Source: Streptomyces goshikiensis
GTDB lineage: Bacteria; Actinomycetota; Actinomycetes; Streptomycetales; Streptomycetaceae
DNA length: 64,000 nucleotides
Direction of reading: 5' to 3'
NCBI RefSeq assembly: GCF_014650555.1
Contig: NZ_BMVE01000005.1
Location: forward strand, 248,001 to 312,000
Below, in pieces: positions 32,603 through 43,672 of the stretch (position 1 is the stretch's first letter; every line of letters begins with the position of its first letter). The position numbers and the translations under genes were made by a program. Under the pieces are notes generated by a model, which was not told where the DNA came from, made no database searches, and saw only the letters and a program-made list of their open reading frames with translations.

Positions 32603-33544
32603 CTAGTGGCGCCGCTCCTGCTTCTGCTTGCAGTCCACGCACAGCGTGGCCCGCGGGAAGGCCTGCATCCTGGCCTTGCCGATGGGCTGCCCGCAGTTCT
32701 CGCACAGCCCGTACGTGCCCGCGTCCAGCCGTTCCAGGGCCCGCTCGGTCTGCTCCAGCATCAGCGTGGCGTTCGCGGCGAGGGCCAGCTCCGACTCCCG
32801 GGTGATGTTCTTGGTGCCCGTATCGGCCTGGTCGTCGCCCGCGCCGTCGCCCGAGTCCCGCATCAGGCCGGCGATGGCCTGCTCGGAGGCGTCCAGTTCG
32901 GCGCGCAGCCGCAGCACCTCGCTGTACAGCTCGGTACGGGCCTCCGTGACCTCCGCCGGGGTCCAGGGGTCCTCCCCCGGCCGTACGGCGAGCTCGCCGG
33001 GCGCGAGGCCCGCCGTCGCCGCCTTGCCGGCGGTCTTGCCCGCGGCCTTGGCGGCCGTCTTGGGCAGCCCGCTGGTGGCGACCGCCGCCGTCTTCCTGGC
33101 CGTACCCGTGCTCTTCTTGGCAACCACTTTCCCGGCTCCCGTCTCTTGCGCGGCCTGGGCCGCCCCCTCGGCCCAGGCCGCCTTGGCCGTGACCTTCCCC
33201 GCGGTCGTCCTGCCGACGGCGGTCGCCTTCTTCTTCACGGCCGGCGCCTTCTTCGCCGGGGCCTTCCTCGCGACGGCGGCCGTCTTGGCGGGCGCCGCCT
33301 TCGCGGCGGCGTCCTTGACGGCCGGGGCCTTCTTCGCCGCCTTCGCCGCCTTGGTCGCCTTCGTCGCCTTCGTCGCCGCCTTCTTCGGCGCGGCCCGCTT
33401 CGCCGCGGTCTCCTGCGCCACGATCTCCTTCACCACGGTCTCCTTCACCGCGGCCGGAACCCCGGTGGGCTCCCCGTCAGCCTTCCCGACGGCCTTCCTG
33501 GCAGTCCTCCCGGCAGTACTCCCGGCGGTCTTCTTCGCCACCAT
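32603..33544 (-). CDS. TraR/DksA-type zinc-finger protein with a Lys/Ala-rich tail
   Basis: A 313-aa protein in two parts. Residues 1 to about 185 are a low-complexity Lys/Ala/Pro/Thr tail (KKAATKATKATKAAKAAKK, KAPAKKAPAVKKKA), like histone H1 C-tails or the HupS-type tails of actinobacterial nucleoid proteins. The C-terminal part is DksA-like: a coiled coil (EARTELYSEVLRLRAELDASEQAIA) and a four-Cys zinc finger (C281, C284, C302, C305). DksA proteins bind the secondary channel of RNA polymerase; whether this one keeps the acidic coiled-coil tip is unclear. The ATG at 33544 has GAAGGGG 9 nt upstream and beats a longer in-frame start. Confidence 0.88.
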   Translation of the reverse strand: MVAKKTAGSTAGRTARKAVGKADGEPTGVPAAVKETVVKEIVAQETAAKRAAPKKAATKATKATKAAKAAKKAPAVKDAAAKAAPAKTAAVARKAPAKKAPAVKKKATAVGRTTAGKVTAKAAWAEGAAQAAQETGAGKVVAKKSTGTARKTAAVATSGLPKTAAKAAGKTAGKAATAGLAPGELAVRPGEDPWTPAEVTEARTELYSEVLRLRAELDASEQAIAGLMRDSGDGAGDDQADTGTKNITRESELALAANATLMLEQTERALERLDAGTYGLCENCGQPIGKARMQAFPRATLCVDCKQKQERRH

Positions 33545-33794
33545 GGCCGCGGCCCCTTCACATACTGTGATATTGCTCGCGAATCGTGCCGGAACGATAA
33601 ATCGCCTCCGACCCGGCGGCAACGGGGCACGCGTCCCTCACCGTGAACCTGCATCCGTTGTGCCCAGCGGGAAGCCCGGTAACCCGCCCCACCGGCCCCA
33701 CCGGATCCCGTACCGGCCCGTCGGCCCATTCGGGTCACGGCCCGGCCGGGCCCGCGCCCCTCCCGCGCCACGCCCGCGGCGCCGGAAAACCGGT

Positions 33795-33823
33795 CTGCCG
33801 AGCGGCGCCCCGGCCCGTACACT
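33795..33823 (+). promoter_or_regulatory. ileS: Candidate promoter for the ileS leader
   Basis: TACACT at 33818-33823 is a good -10 hexamer. CTGCCG at 33795-33800 gives a weak -35 with a 17-bp spacer. Transcription would start near 33830, just before the T-box leader. The rest of the gap from 33545 to 33794 (behind the DksA-type gene) shows no gene; it must also hold that gene's promoter, where only a weak ATATTG (CAATAT on the minus strand) at 33570-33575 stands out. Confidence 0.45.
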
Positions 33824-33837
33824 GGGCCCAGCGAAAG

Positions 33838-34110
33838 GCATGGATGGGGACGAGTAGCGTCGTACGCGGCCAGGAGCGACCCGGGGACGGTGAGAGCCCG
33901 GGGGCGAGCGCGATGTGAAGGATCACCCCGGAGCCGCCGGAAGAAAGTCCGTACGGAGTCCCGTCGGGCGAGTAGAACCGGCTTCGCGCCCCAATGAGGG
34001 GGCCCCCGGACCCGTCCGGAGGCCAAGGAGGGTGGTACCGCGGGAGCAGCACGTCCCTGATCGGGGGCGGCTCTCGTCCCTCCGGACGGAAGTGACATCC
34101 CGCCGGAGGA
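33838..34110 (+). ncRNA. T-box leader (translational type) controlling ileS
   Basis: The T-box core AGGGTGGTACCGCGG is at 34029-34043, and a likely isoleucine specifier ATC is at 33922-33924 within GGATCACC. The leader binds uncharged tRNA(Ile) and raises ileS expression. No terminator follows. Instead CCTCCGG (34079-34085) can pair with CCGGAGG (34103-34109), which contains the ileS Shine-Dalgarno sequence. The same segment, extended to CCTCCGGACGG (34079-34089), can pair perfectly with CCGTCCGGAGG at 34012-34022. This gives mutually exclusive structures that would hide or free the ribosome binding site. The outer boundaries are approximate. Confidence 0.9.
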
Positions 34111-34123
34111 AGAGTTCAGCCTC

Positions 34124-37282
<3,159 letters not shown>

Positions 37283-37291
37283 GCCCCGGCC

Positions 37292-37333
37292 CTGTGGCCC
37301 GGCCCCTCCCCACCGGGAGGGGCCGGGCCACAG
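37292..37333 (+). terminator. Terminator after ileS
   Basis: A perfect 19-bp stem (CTGTGGCCCGGCCCCTCCC and its complement) with loop CACC, 9 bp after the ileS stop and followed by CTGTTT. It is one of the strongest hairpins in the window and also faces the convergent divIVA transcript. Confidence 0.9.
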
Positions 37334-37391
37334 CTGTTTCCGCTCCCCGCCCCGCCCCGCCCCTTCCCGAAGCCGGGGCCGGGTACGGGAA

Positions 37392-37435
37392 CGGGCCGGG
37401 CCCGGCACCCCCGAAGGGGAACCGGGCCCGGCCCG
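37392..37435 (-). terminator. Terminator after divIVA
   Basis: 14-bp arms CGGGCCGGGCCCGG and complement, with an inner CCCC/GGGG pairing in the loop. It lies 32 bp downstream of the divIVA stop on the minus strand. Confidence 0.75.
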
Positions 37436-37467
37436 AACTGCTGCTGCCGCCGACAGGCGTACGGCGC

Positions 37468-38682
37468 TTAGTTGTCGTCCTCGTCGATCAGGAAGCCCCG
37501 CATCGGCGACGGAGCCTGCATCGGCTGCGGCGCGGCCGGCCGGACCGGAGCCATCGGCTGGGTCATCGCCGGGGACATCTGCTGCTGGCCACCGTAGGAG
37601 GGACCGGCGCCCATCGGCGACGGGCCACCCATCGGGGAGGGTCCACCCATCGGCGACGGAGCGCCCATGGAGTGCCCCATCGCACCGGCCGGAGCCATCG
37701 ACGGGGTCGGCGACGGCGGGAGCGCCGGGCCGGCCGGGTTCCGCGGCGGAGCCAGCGAGTCGTCGGCCTGGGTCTCCAGCTGGCGCAGCTGCGACTCCAG
37801 GTAGGACTTCAGACGCGTACGGTACTCGCGCTCGAAGCCCCGCAGGTCCTCGACCTTGCGCTCCAGCGTGGCGCGGGCGGACTCCAGGGAGCCCATCGCG
37901 ACGCGGTGCTTCTCCTGCGCGTCCCGCTCCAGCGCGTCGGCCTTGGCGCGGGCGTCCCGCTCCAGGCCCTCGGCACGGCTGCGCGCCTCGCCGACGATCT
38001 TGTTGGCCTCGGAACGGGCCTCCGCGATCGCCTGGTCGGCGGTCTGCTGCGCGAGCGAGAGGACACGGGCGGCGCTGTCGCCACCGGGGCCCTGCTGCGG
38101 GAGCTGCGGCTGCTGCATCTGCTGCTGCTGCATCTGCTGGCCCATGGGCTGCATCTGCTGCCCCATCGGCTGCATCTGCTGGCCCATCGGCTGGCCGAGC
38201 TGGTTCTGGCCACCCATGGACTGCTGCTGCATGCCCTGCTGCTGCTGCATGCCCTGCTGCATACCGGGCTGGCCGCCCATGGTGTGCTGCTGCATGGGGC
38301 CACCCATCGGGCCCGGACCCTGCGGTCCGTGTCCGCCGGGGCCGGGGGGAAGCTGCGGCTGGCCGCCGGGCAGCTGGGGCGGGCCCATCTGCGGCTGCTG
38401 CTGCTGCGGCGGGCCGGATATGGCGGCGGGCACCGGGGCGCCGGGCCCACGCTGGTCCTGGGGCTCGGGCTTGCGCATGCCCTGCTGCTGCTGCTGGTTC
38501 TGCGCGGCCGCGCGCGTGGCGGCTGCCAGCTTGGCGCGCAAGTCCTCGTTCTCGCGCAGCAGGCGCGTCAGTTCGGACTCGACCTCGTCGAGGAAGGCAT
38601 CGACCTCGTCCTCGTCATAGCCTTCTCGAAGGCGGACGGTCGTGAACTGCTTGTTCCGCACGTCCTCGGGAGTCAGCGGCAT
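37468..38682 (-). CDS. divIVA: DivIVA / Wag31 polar growth protein
   Basis: A 404-aa coiled-coil scaffold that marks hyphal tips and branch sites and recruits wall synthesis there; it is essential in Streptomyces. Residues 1-60 are the conserved membrane-binding domain (MPLTPEDVRNKQFTTVRLREGYDEDEVDAFLDEVE). A Gln/Pro/Gly/Met-rich linker of about 140 residues follows with repeated MGQQMQP units. A second coiled coil runs from about 205 to 310 (ARVLSLAQQTADQAIAEARSEANKIVGEARSRAEGLERD). The Met/Pro tail has SPMGGP repeats. ATG at 38682 has GAGGTGAAG upstream. It is the last gene of the division cluster but probably has its own promoter. Confidence 0.97.
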   Translation of the reverse strand: MPLTPEDVRNKQFTTVRLREGYDEDEVDAFLDEVESELTRLLRENEDLRAKLAAATRAAAQNQQQQQGMRKPEPQDQRGPGAPVPAAISGPPQQQQPQMGPPQLPGGQPQLPPGPGGHGPQGPGPMGGPMQQHTMGGQPGMQQGMQQQQGMQQQSMGGQNQLGQPMGQQMQPMGQQMQPMGQQMQQQQMQQPQLPQQGPGGDSAARVLSLAQQTADQAIAEARSEANKIVGEARSRAEGLERDARAKADALERDAQEKHRVAMGSLESARATLERKVEDLRGFEREYRTRLKSYLESQLRQLETQADDSLAPPRNPAGPALPPSPTPSMAPAGAMGHSMGAPSPMGGPSPMGGPSPMGAGPSYGGQQQMSPAMTQPMAPVRPAAPQPMQAPSPMRGFLIDEDDN

Positions 38683-38737
38683 GTCTTCTTCACCTCTACG
38701 TAGTCGTCGGCAGTCGGCAAGACCGTATCGGGACTGT

Positions 38738-38753
38738 CCCCGCGCCCGCGGGG
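38738..38753 (-). terminator. Possible terminator between yggT and divIVA
   Basis: CCCCGCG-cc-CGCGGGG, a 7-bp GC stem 11 bp after the yggT stop on the minus strand and before the divIVA promoter region. It may end the sepF-yggT transcript or only reduce it. Confidence 0.4.
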
Positions 38754-38764
38754 AAGCACATCGT

Positions 38765-39061
38765 TCACACGCTTCTCGCAGCGGTGCTCACGAAACTGAT
38801 GAGGATGTAAACGATGATCATCAGAACGAAGAAGGACAGGTCGAGTGCCACGCCCCCGAGACGCAACGGCGGGATGAACCGCCGGAGAAGCTTGAGCGGT
38901 GGATCGGTAAGAGTGTAGGTGGCCTCCAGAACGACCACCATCGCCTTGCCGGGTGTCCATGAACGTGCGAACTGGAACACGTAGTCCATGACCAGTCGGA
39001 AGATCAGCACGATAAGGAAGCACATCAGCGCGATGTAGACGACCTGTAGTGCGACACCCAT
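38765..39061 (-). CDS. yggT: YggT/YlmG family membrane protein
   Basis: A 98-aa membrane protein with two hydrophobic regions (LQVVYIALMCFLIVLIFRLVMDYV and LDLSFFVLMIIVYILISFV). Between them is the family hallmark ATYTLTDPPLKLLRRFIPPLRLGGVALD. The family sits between sepF and divIVA in Gram-positive and actinobacterial division clusters and is thought to help nucleoid or septum organisation. Its exact role is not settled. It lies 60 nt after sepF on the same strand. Confidence 0.93.
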   Translation of the reverse strand: MGVALQVVYIALMCFLIVLIFRLVMDYVFQFARSWTPGKAMVVVLEATYTLTDPPLKLLRRFIPPLRLGGVALDLSFFVLMIIVYILISFVSTAARSV

Positions 39062-39121
39062 CCCGCGCTTCCCTCTCCCCTGACCCTCGTTCTGTCCCGG
39101 CCCCGTATCTGACGGATCGGT

Positions 39122-39730
39122 CTAGCTTTGGTTGAAGAACCCGCCCTCCGCGATGCGGGCCTTGTCCTCCGCCGTGACATCGACGTTAGCAGGCGACAGC
39201 AGGAACACCTTCTGTGTCACTCGTTCAATGCTGCCGTGCAGACCGAACACGAGACCGGCCGCGAAGTCGACGAGACGCTTCGCATCCGTGTCGTCCATCT
39301 CCGTGAGGTTCATGATCACCGGAGTGCCCTCACGGAAGTGTTCCCCGATGGTACGGGCCTCGTTGTAGGTCCGCGGGTGCAGCGTCGTGATGCGGTACGG
39401 CTCCCGCTCGGAGACGACCTTGGGCATGATCACGGGGGCGTTCTTCTCCAGGTTCGTGCGGTCAGGTGTGATGGATGCCACGGGGGCGATTCGCGCCGGA
39501 CGTCCGTTTTCCACCGGCATCGGGGTGGGTTCCCGTTGCGCTGGGGGCTGGGGGACTCGTACCGGTTCGTCCGGTACGGGCGATTGGTGCACGGGCTGCT
39601 GTCGCCGGCGATCCCGCTCCGGTTCCGGCTCGGGCTCGAACTCGTCGTCGGGGTCGTACCCCGGGTTGTCGTACCGGTCGTCCTCCACGAGGCCGAGGTA
39701 GACCGCCATCTTGCGCATCGCGCCGGCCAT
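39122..39730 (-). CDS. sepF: Cell division protein SepF
   Basis: A 202-aa protein that binds the FtsZ C-terminus and tethers the Z ring to the membrane; actinobacteria lack FtsA, so SepF is the main anchor. The N-terminus MAGAMRKMAVYLGLVED forms the amphipathic membrane helix. A charged, Pro-rich linker follows. The C-terminal core is PYRITTLHPRTYNEARTIGEHFREGTPVIMNLTEMDDTDAKRLVDFAAGLVFGLHGSIERV. ATG 39730 has GGAGA very close; starts at residue 5 or 8 are possible and would still keep the helix. Confidence 0.96.
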   Translation of the reverse strand: MAGAMRKMAVYLGLVEDDRYDNPGYDPDDEFEPEPEPERDRRRQQPVHQSPVPDEPVRVPQPPAQREPTPMPVENGRPARIAPVASITPDRTNLEKNAPVIMPKVVSEREPYRITTLHPRTYNEARTIGEHFREGTPVIMNLTEMDDTDAKRLVDFAAGLVFGLHGSIERVTQKVFLLSPANVDVTAEDKARIAEGGFFNQS

Positions 39731-39881
39731 TCTCCGAGTCCTCCGCTCTGTGGTGGATCGCCCTGCCGCAGGTGTGCCGCTGTGTCACCAAAGTCACCAA
39801 CTGCCCGCGATCCACGTGGTCTGCCCGCTCATCGGCGGGAATGACCATATTTTCTGCTGTGGTCCGACTTTCTTCGCGACG

Positions 39882-40601
39882 TTACCCGAGCCGGGGTCTC
39901 GCGCCGAGTACCGCAGTGCCGACGCGTACATGTGTCGCACCGGCCGCAACGGCCTGTTCCAGGTCTGCGCTCATCCCGGCCGACACCATCGTGGCAGCCG
40001 GATGGTCCGCGCGCAGGCTGGATGACAATTCCACCAGCCGCTCGAAAGCGGCCTGTTCGCGGCCCGCGTACGGACCGGCCAGCGGGGCGACGGTCATCAC
40101 GCCGTCGATCCGCAGTCCGGGAGCCGCGGCCACGAGGTCCGCCAACTCCGCGAGCTGCTCCGGCGCCGCGCCGCCGCGGGTTCCGCGCCCGCCCGACTCG
40201 GCGTCCAGGGCGATCTGGACGAGGCAGCCGAGTTCGCGCCCGGCGCCCGTCGCCGCCGCCGAGAGCGAGGTGACCAGCTTCGGCCGGTCGACCGACTGCA
40301 CCACATGCGCGTATCCCGCCACGGAACGGACTTTGTTCGTCTGCAACTGGCCCACGAAGTGCCAGCCGAGTGGCAGATCCGCGCAGGCCGCGGCCTTGGG
40401 GGCGGCGTCCTGGTCACGATTTTCCGCAACATGACGGACACCCAGCTCCGCCAGCAGTCGTACGTCACTCGCGGGGTAGGTCTTGGTGACCACGATCAGG
40501 GTCACCTCGTCCCGCGCGCGCCCCGCGGCCGCGCAGGCCGAGGAGATGCGTTCCTCCACCCGCGCCAGGTTCTCCGCGAGTTCCGACTTACGATCCGTCA
40601 T
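39882..40601 (-). CDS. yggS: PLP homeostasis protein YggS/YlmE
   Basis: A 239-aa PLP-binding protein with an alanine-racemase-like barrel that helps control vitamin B6 and amino acid balance. The PLP lysine is K40 in LIVVTKTYPASDV. Other family blocks are GVRHVAENRDQDAAPK, GWHFVGQLQTNK, the phosphate-binding MVSAGMSADLEQAV and THVRVGTAVLG. It sits in its usual place between yfiH and sepF, only 3 nt after the yfiH stop. The 151-bp gap to sepF may carry a promoter for sepF. Confidence 0.95.
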   Translation of the reverse strand: MTDRKSELAENLARVEERISSACAAAGRARDEVTLIVVTKTYPASDVRLLAELGVRHVAENRDQDAAPKAAACADLPLGWHFVGQLQTNKVRSVAGYAHVVQSVDRPKLVTSLSAAATGAGRELGCLVQIALDAESGGRGTRGGAAPEQLAELADLVAAAPGLRIDGVMTVAPLAGPYAGREQAAFERLVELSSSLRADHPAATMVSAGMSADLEQAVAAGATHVRVGTAVLGARPRLG

Positions 40602-40604
40602 TCC

Positions 40605-41336
40605 CTAGTCCAACCAGACATATCCGGCAAGCCGCCCGGTCACCCGGTCACGGCGGTACGAGAAGTGGTCCCGCGACTCCAGTGTGCAGACCGGGGAGCG
40701 GTGCGCGTTCGTCACCCCCGCCTCCGCGAGCTGGGCGTGCACCCCGGCGACCACGTCGACGGCCGGCGTCCCCCAGCTGGTTTCGGAGTACGCGGCCGGA
40801 ACCACCCCCGCCACCTCGTCCCGCATCCCGGCGGGCACCTCGTAGCAGCGGCCGCAGACGGCCGGTCCGGTGCGGGCGACGATCCGCCCGGGCTCCGCCC
40901 CGAGGCCCGCCATCGCCTCGACCACCGCGGGAACCACCCCGGCGACCAGCCCGGGCCGCCCCGCGTGGGCCGCGCCCGCGACCCCGGCGACGGGGTCGGC
41001 CAGCAGGACCGGGGTGCAGTCCGCGGTGAGCACCGCGAGGGCGAGTCCACGACGGGTGGTCACCACCGCGTCCACGGAGGGGACCTGGCGGCCCGCTTCC
41101 CAGGGGCCGTCCACCACCGCGACGTCCCGCCCGTGCACCTGGTTCATCCAGACCACCCGGTCCGCGTCGATGCCCAGGCCGGCGGCCGCGGCCGCCCGGT
41201 TCGCGAGAACGGCGGCCGGGTCGTCTCCGACCGCGCCGCCGAGATTGAGCTCCTCGTACGGAACGGCGCTCACCCCGCCCCACCGGTCGGTGAAGGCGAA
41301 GTGGGCGCCGTTCTCGCTGTGCTGCCCCGGTCTCAC
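40605..41336 (-). CDS. pgeF: YfiH family protein (peptidoglycan editing factor / multicopper-type)
   Basis: A 243-aa protein of the YfiH/DUF152 family, reported to act as a purine nucleoside-metabolising enzyme or as an editing factor that removes wrong amino acids from peptidoglycan precursors. Metal-ligand residues appear in WMNQVHGRDV, LTADCTPVLLADP, GAAHAGRPGL and TGPAVCGRCYEV. GTG 41336 overlaps the ftsZ stop by 4 nt (GTGA), so it is coupled to ftsZ. The precise substrate here is not known. Confidence 0.92.
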   Translation of the reverse strand: MRPGQHSENGAHFAFTDRWGGVSAVPYEELNLGGAVGDDPAAVLANRAAAAAGLGIDADRVVWMNQVHGRDVAVVDGPWEAGRQVPSVDAVVTTRRGLALAVLTADCTPVLLADPVAGVAGAAHAGRPGLVAGVVPAVVEAMAGLGAEPGRIVARTGPAVCGRCYEVPAGMRDEVAGVVPAAYSETSWGTPAVDVVAGVHAQLAEAGVTNAHRSPVCTLESRDHFSYRRDRVTGRLAGYVWLD

Positions 41337-42541
41337 TTCAAGAAGTCCGGTACATCCAGCTCTTCGGCCGGGCTGTCCTGGTACGGACGGGCCGTCGGAA
41401 CCTGCGGGGGCGCCGGGATCGCGGCCTCGGCCGGAGCCTGCTCGACCGGGATCTGGATGTCCTCGCGCGGGGTGACCGAACCGAGTCCGCCGAAGGCCGG
41501 GCGGACCGGCTCGGGCGCGCGGGCCGGCGCCGGGGCCGGCTCCTCGCGCTTGGTGGACGCGGCGCCGATGACGTTGTCCCGGCGGGCCGGGGGCTGTCCG
41601 CCGTCGAACCCGGCCGCGATGACGGTGACCCGCACCTCGTCGCCGAGCGCGTCGTCGATGACGGCGCCGAAGATGATGTTCGCCTCGGGGTGCGCGGCCT
41701 CGCTCACCAGCTGCGCGGCCTCGTTGATCTCGAAGAGACCGAGGTCCGAGCCACCGGAGATGGAGAGCAGCACGCCACGGGCGCCGTCGATGGACGCCTC
41801 CAGCAGCGGCGAGGAGATCGCCATCTCGGCGGCGGCCACCGCGCGGTCGTCGCCGCGGGCCGAGCCGATGCCCATGAGGGCCGAGCCGGCCTCGGACATC
41901 ACGGACTTGACGTCGGCGAAGTCGAGGTTGATCAGACCCGGGGTGGTGATCAGGTCGGTGATCCCCTGGACGCCCGAGAGCAGGACCTGGTCGGCCGACT
42001 TGAAGGCGTCGAGCACGCTGACCTGGCGGTCCGAGATGGACAGCAGCCGGTCGTTGGGGATGACGATGAGGGTGTCGACCTCTTCGCGGAGCTCGGCGAT
42101 GCCGTCCTCCGCCTGGTTCGCGCGACGCCGGCCCTCGAAGGTGAACGGCCGGGTGACCACACCGATCGTCAGGGCGCCCAGCGAGCGCGCGATGTTGGCG
42201 ACGACAGGTGCGCCGCCCGTGCCGGTGCCGCCGCCCTCACCGGCGGTGACGAAGACCATGTCGGCCCCCTTGAGGACCTCCTCGATCTCCTCGCGGTGGT
42301 CCTCTGCCGCCTTGCGACCGACGGCCGGGTTGGCTCCGGCGCCGAGGCCCCGGGTGAGTTCGCGGCCGACGTCGAGCTTGACGTCGGCGTCGCTCATCAA
42401 CAGCGCCTGGGCGTCCGTGTTGATGGCGATGAACTCGACGCCCTTGAGACCGACCTCGATCATTCGGTTGATGGCATTGACACCACCGCCGCCGACACCG
42501 ATGACCTTGATGACTGCGAGGTAGTTCTGCGGTGCTGCCAC
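41333..42541 (-). CDS. ftsZ: Cell division protein FtsZ
   Basis: The bacterial tubulin homologue, 402 aa, which forms the Z ring and the ladder of septa in sporulating hyphae. The GTP-binding motif GGGTGTG is at 103-109, and IKVIGVGGGGVNAINRM is at the start. The T7 synergy loop is NLDFADVKSVM. A variable Pro/Ala-rich linker leads to the conserved tip DVPDFLK, the docking site for SepF. GTG at 42541 has AGAGG upstream. Its promoters lie in the 278-bp gap to ftsQ, as in other streptomycetes. Confidence 0.98.
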   Translation of the reverse strand: MAAPQNYLAVIKVIGVGGGGVNAINRMIEVGLKGVEFIAINTDAQALLMSDADVKLDVGRELTRGLGAGANPAVGRKAAEDHREEIEEVLKGADMVFVTAGEGGGTGTGGAPVVANIARSLGALTIGVVTRPFTFEGRRRANQAEDGIAELREEVDTLIVIPNDRLLSISDRQVSVLDAFKSADQVLLSGVQGITDLITTPGLINLDFADVKSVMSEAGSALMGIGSARGDDRAVAAAEMAISSPLLEASIDGARGVLLSISGGSDLGLFEINEAAQLVSEAAHPEANIIFGAVIDDALGDEVRVTVIAAGFDGGQPPARRDNVIGAASTKREEPAPAPARAPEPVRPAFGGLGSVTPREDIQIPVEQAPAEAAIPAPPQVPTARPYQDSPAEELDVPDFLK

Positions 42542-42644
42542 GTCGAAGGCCTCTCGCCTCGAGTTACGTGTCGCCGCCTCGCGGGCCTGCGTTGCGACGA
42601 CTGATGCCGAAATAGGGACGGTCCGAACGCGCCGACCCGAACCC

Positions 42645-42791
42645 TAACCCTGAAGTTTAGGGTTAAGTGTGTGTCTGTTCCTTGGACTCTCCGAACAGGA
42701 CACTAAGTCGACAAGTAGCGCGTGTTCAACGAACACGCCGAACCTCCCGTTTTTCTTTTCACCCTATGTGATCACCCGTATCGCTGGCCAA
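42645..42791 (-). promoter_or_regulatory. ftsZ: ftsZ promoter region with several palindromes
   Basis: On the minus strand TTGGCC (42786-42791) and TAGGGT (42761-42766) make a candidate promoter with a 19-bp spacer. That spacer contains the palindrome GTGATCAC (42768-42775). Downstream lie GCGTGTTC-aac-GAACACGC (42720-42738), an 8-bp-arm inverted repeat. Next come two GACAC motifs in opposite orientation (42699-42703 plus, 42671-42675 minus), matching the published WhiA core. Last is TAACCCT/AGGGTTA (42645-42665). ftsZ is known to have a developmentally controlled promoter in this gap; which signal is used here is not shown. Confidence 0.5.
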
Positions 42792-42819
42792 CCAGGGTGC
42801 TTCGGTGTTGGATCCGGCG

Positions 42820-43641
42820 TCAACTCCCGGACACCGACGGGGCGGTGGGGACGCTCACGTCAAAGTGGTCAGCCTTGGGCGCGGCTTTCAGCAGGGCGGT
42901 CAGCGCTCGGCCTTTTGCCTCGCCCAGTTCGCCGCTGCCCCACACCACCGTCCGGCCCTTGCTGAGCTCCAGTACCACCGAATCGTACGACCGCACCTTG
43001 ACCTGCAGGGTTTCCTTCGCGACCGGCGCCGGGAGGCCGCCGGCGATGCGCACCGCCTCGTGCAGCAGCCGGTCCTCGTCGAAACGGCGGCCGCTGGGGG
43101 ACCGCTCGGCGTCCAGTTCGAGGACCGGAACGCCCCCGGGTGCTTTCGCGACCGTGTCGAATCGCACACCGCTCGCGTCCACTTCGACGAACTCGGCGCC
43201 CTTCTTGACCAGAAGGACGGGTTTGCGCTCCGTCACCTTCAGCCCGATCCCGTGCGGCCAGGCCCGCACCACATCGACCGAATCGATGCGGGGCAGCCTG
43301 CCGCGCAGCCGGGCGGCGATCTCGTCGGTGTCGACGCTCACCAGCGGGGCCCCGAGCGGTACGGCCGCGGCGGCCACCACCTGCTCGGAGGTGAGCACCT
43401 CGGTTCCGTCGGCGCTGACCTTCTCCACGCGGAGCCAGGAGGACCCGTAGAGCACCCAGGTGACGCCGGCGCCGAGCAGCAGCACGGCGACGGCGAGCAG
43501 GGCCAGCGCGGGGCCCCGGCGCAGGCGTACGCCGGGGCCCCGCGGGCCGGAGCCCTTCGACGACTTCGGGGGCTTGGCGGAGCCGGAGCCCTTGCGGGCC
43601 GCCCCGGGTCCGCCCCGCTGCGCTGTCGTCGCTCCGGCCAC
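42820..43641 (-). CDS. ftsQ: Cell division protein FtsQ
   Basis: A 273-aa single-pass membrane protein of the divisome core (FtsQ-FtsB-FtsL). It has a basic, disordered cytoplasmic tail of about 44 residues, a membrane segment (ALALLAVAVLLLGAGVTWVL), then the POTRA domain (VEKVSADGTEVLTSEQVVAAA) and the beta domain. The tail GSGSAKPPKSSKGSG is low complexity. It lies 31 nt after murG. Dispensable for growth but needed for sporulation septa in Streptomyces, by family knowledge. Confidence 0.94.
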   Translation of the reverse strand: MAGATTAQRGGPGAARKGSGSAKPPKSSKGSGPRGPGVRLRRGPALALLAVAVLLLGAGVTWVLYGSSWLRVEKVSADGTEVLTSEQVVAAAAVPLGAPLVSVDTDEIAARLRGRLPRIDSVDVVRAWPHGIGLKVTERKPVLLVKKGAEFVEVDASGVRFDTVAKAPGGVPVLELDAERSPSGRRFDEDRLLHEAVRIAGGLPAPVAKETLQVKVRSYDSVVLELSKGRTVVWGSGELGEAKGRALTALLKAAPKADHFDVSVPTAPSVSGS

Positions 43642-43672
43642 TGCTGTGCCTCCTGGGCTGTGCTGTCCCGAC

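Noticed and set aside
42641..42665. Telomere-like CCCTAA repeat
   Set aside because: Only two hexamers, inside a longer inverted repeat in the ftsZ promoter region; the locus is internal core sequence.
42768..42775. A BldD operator at GTGATCAC
   Set aside because: The palindrome lacks the spacing and flanks I associate with BldD sites. It is kept only as an unassigned palindrome.
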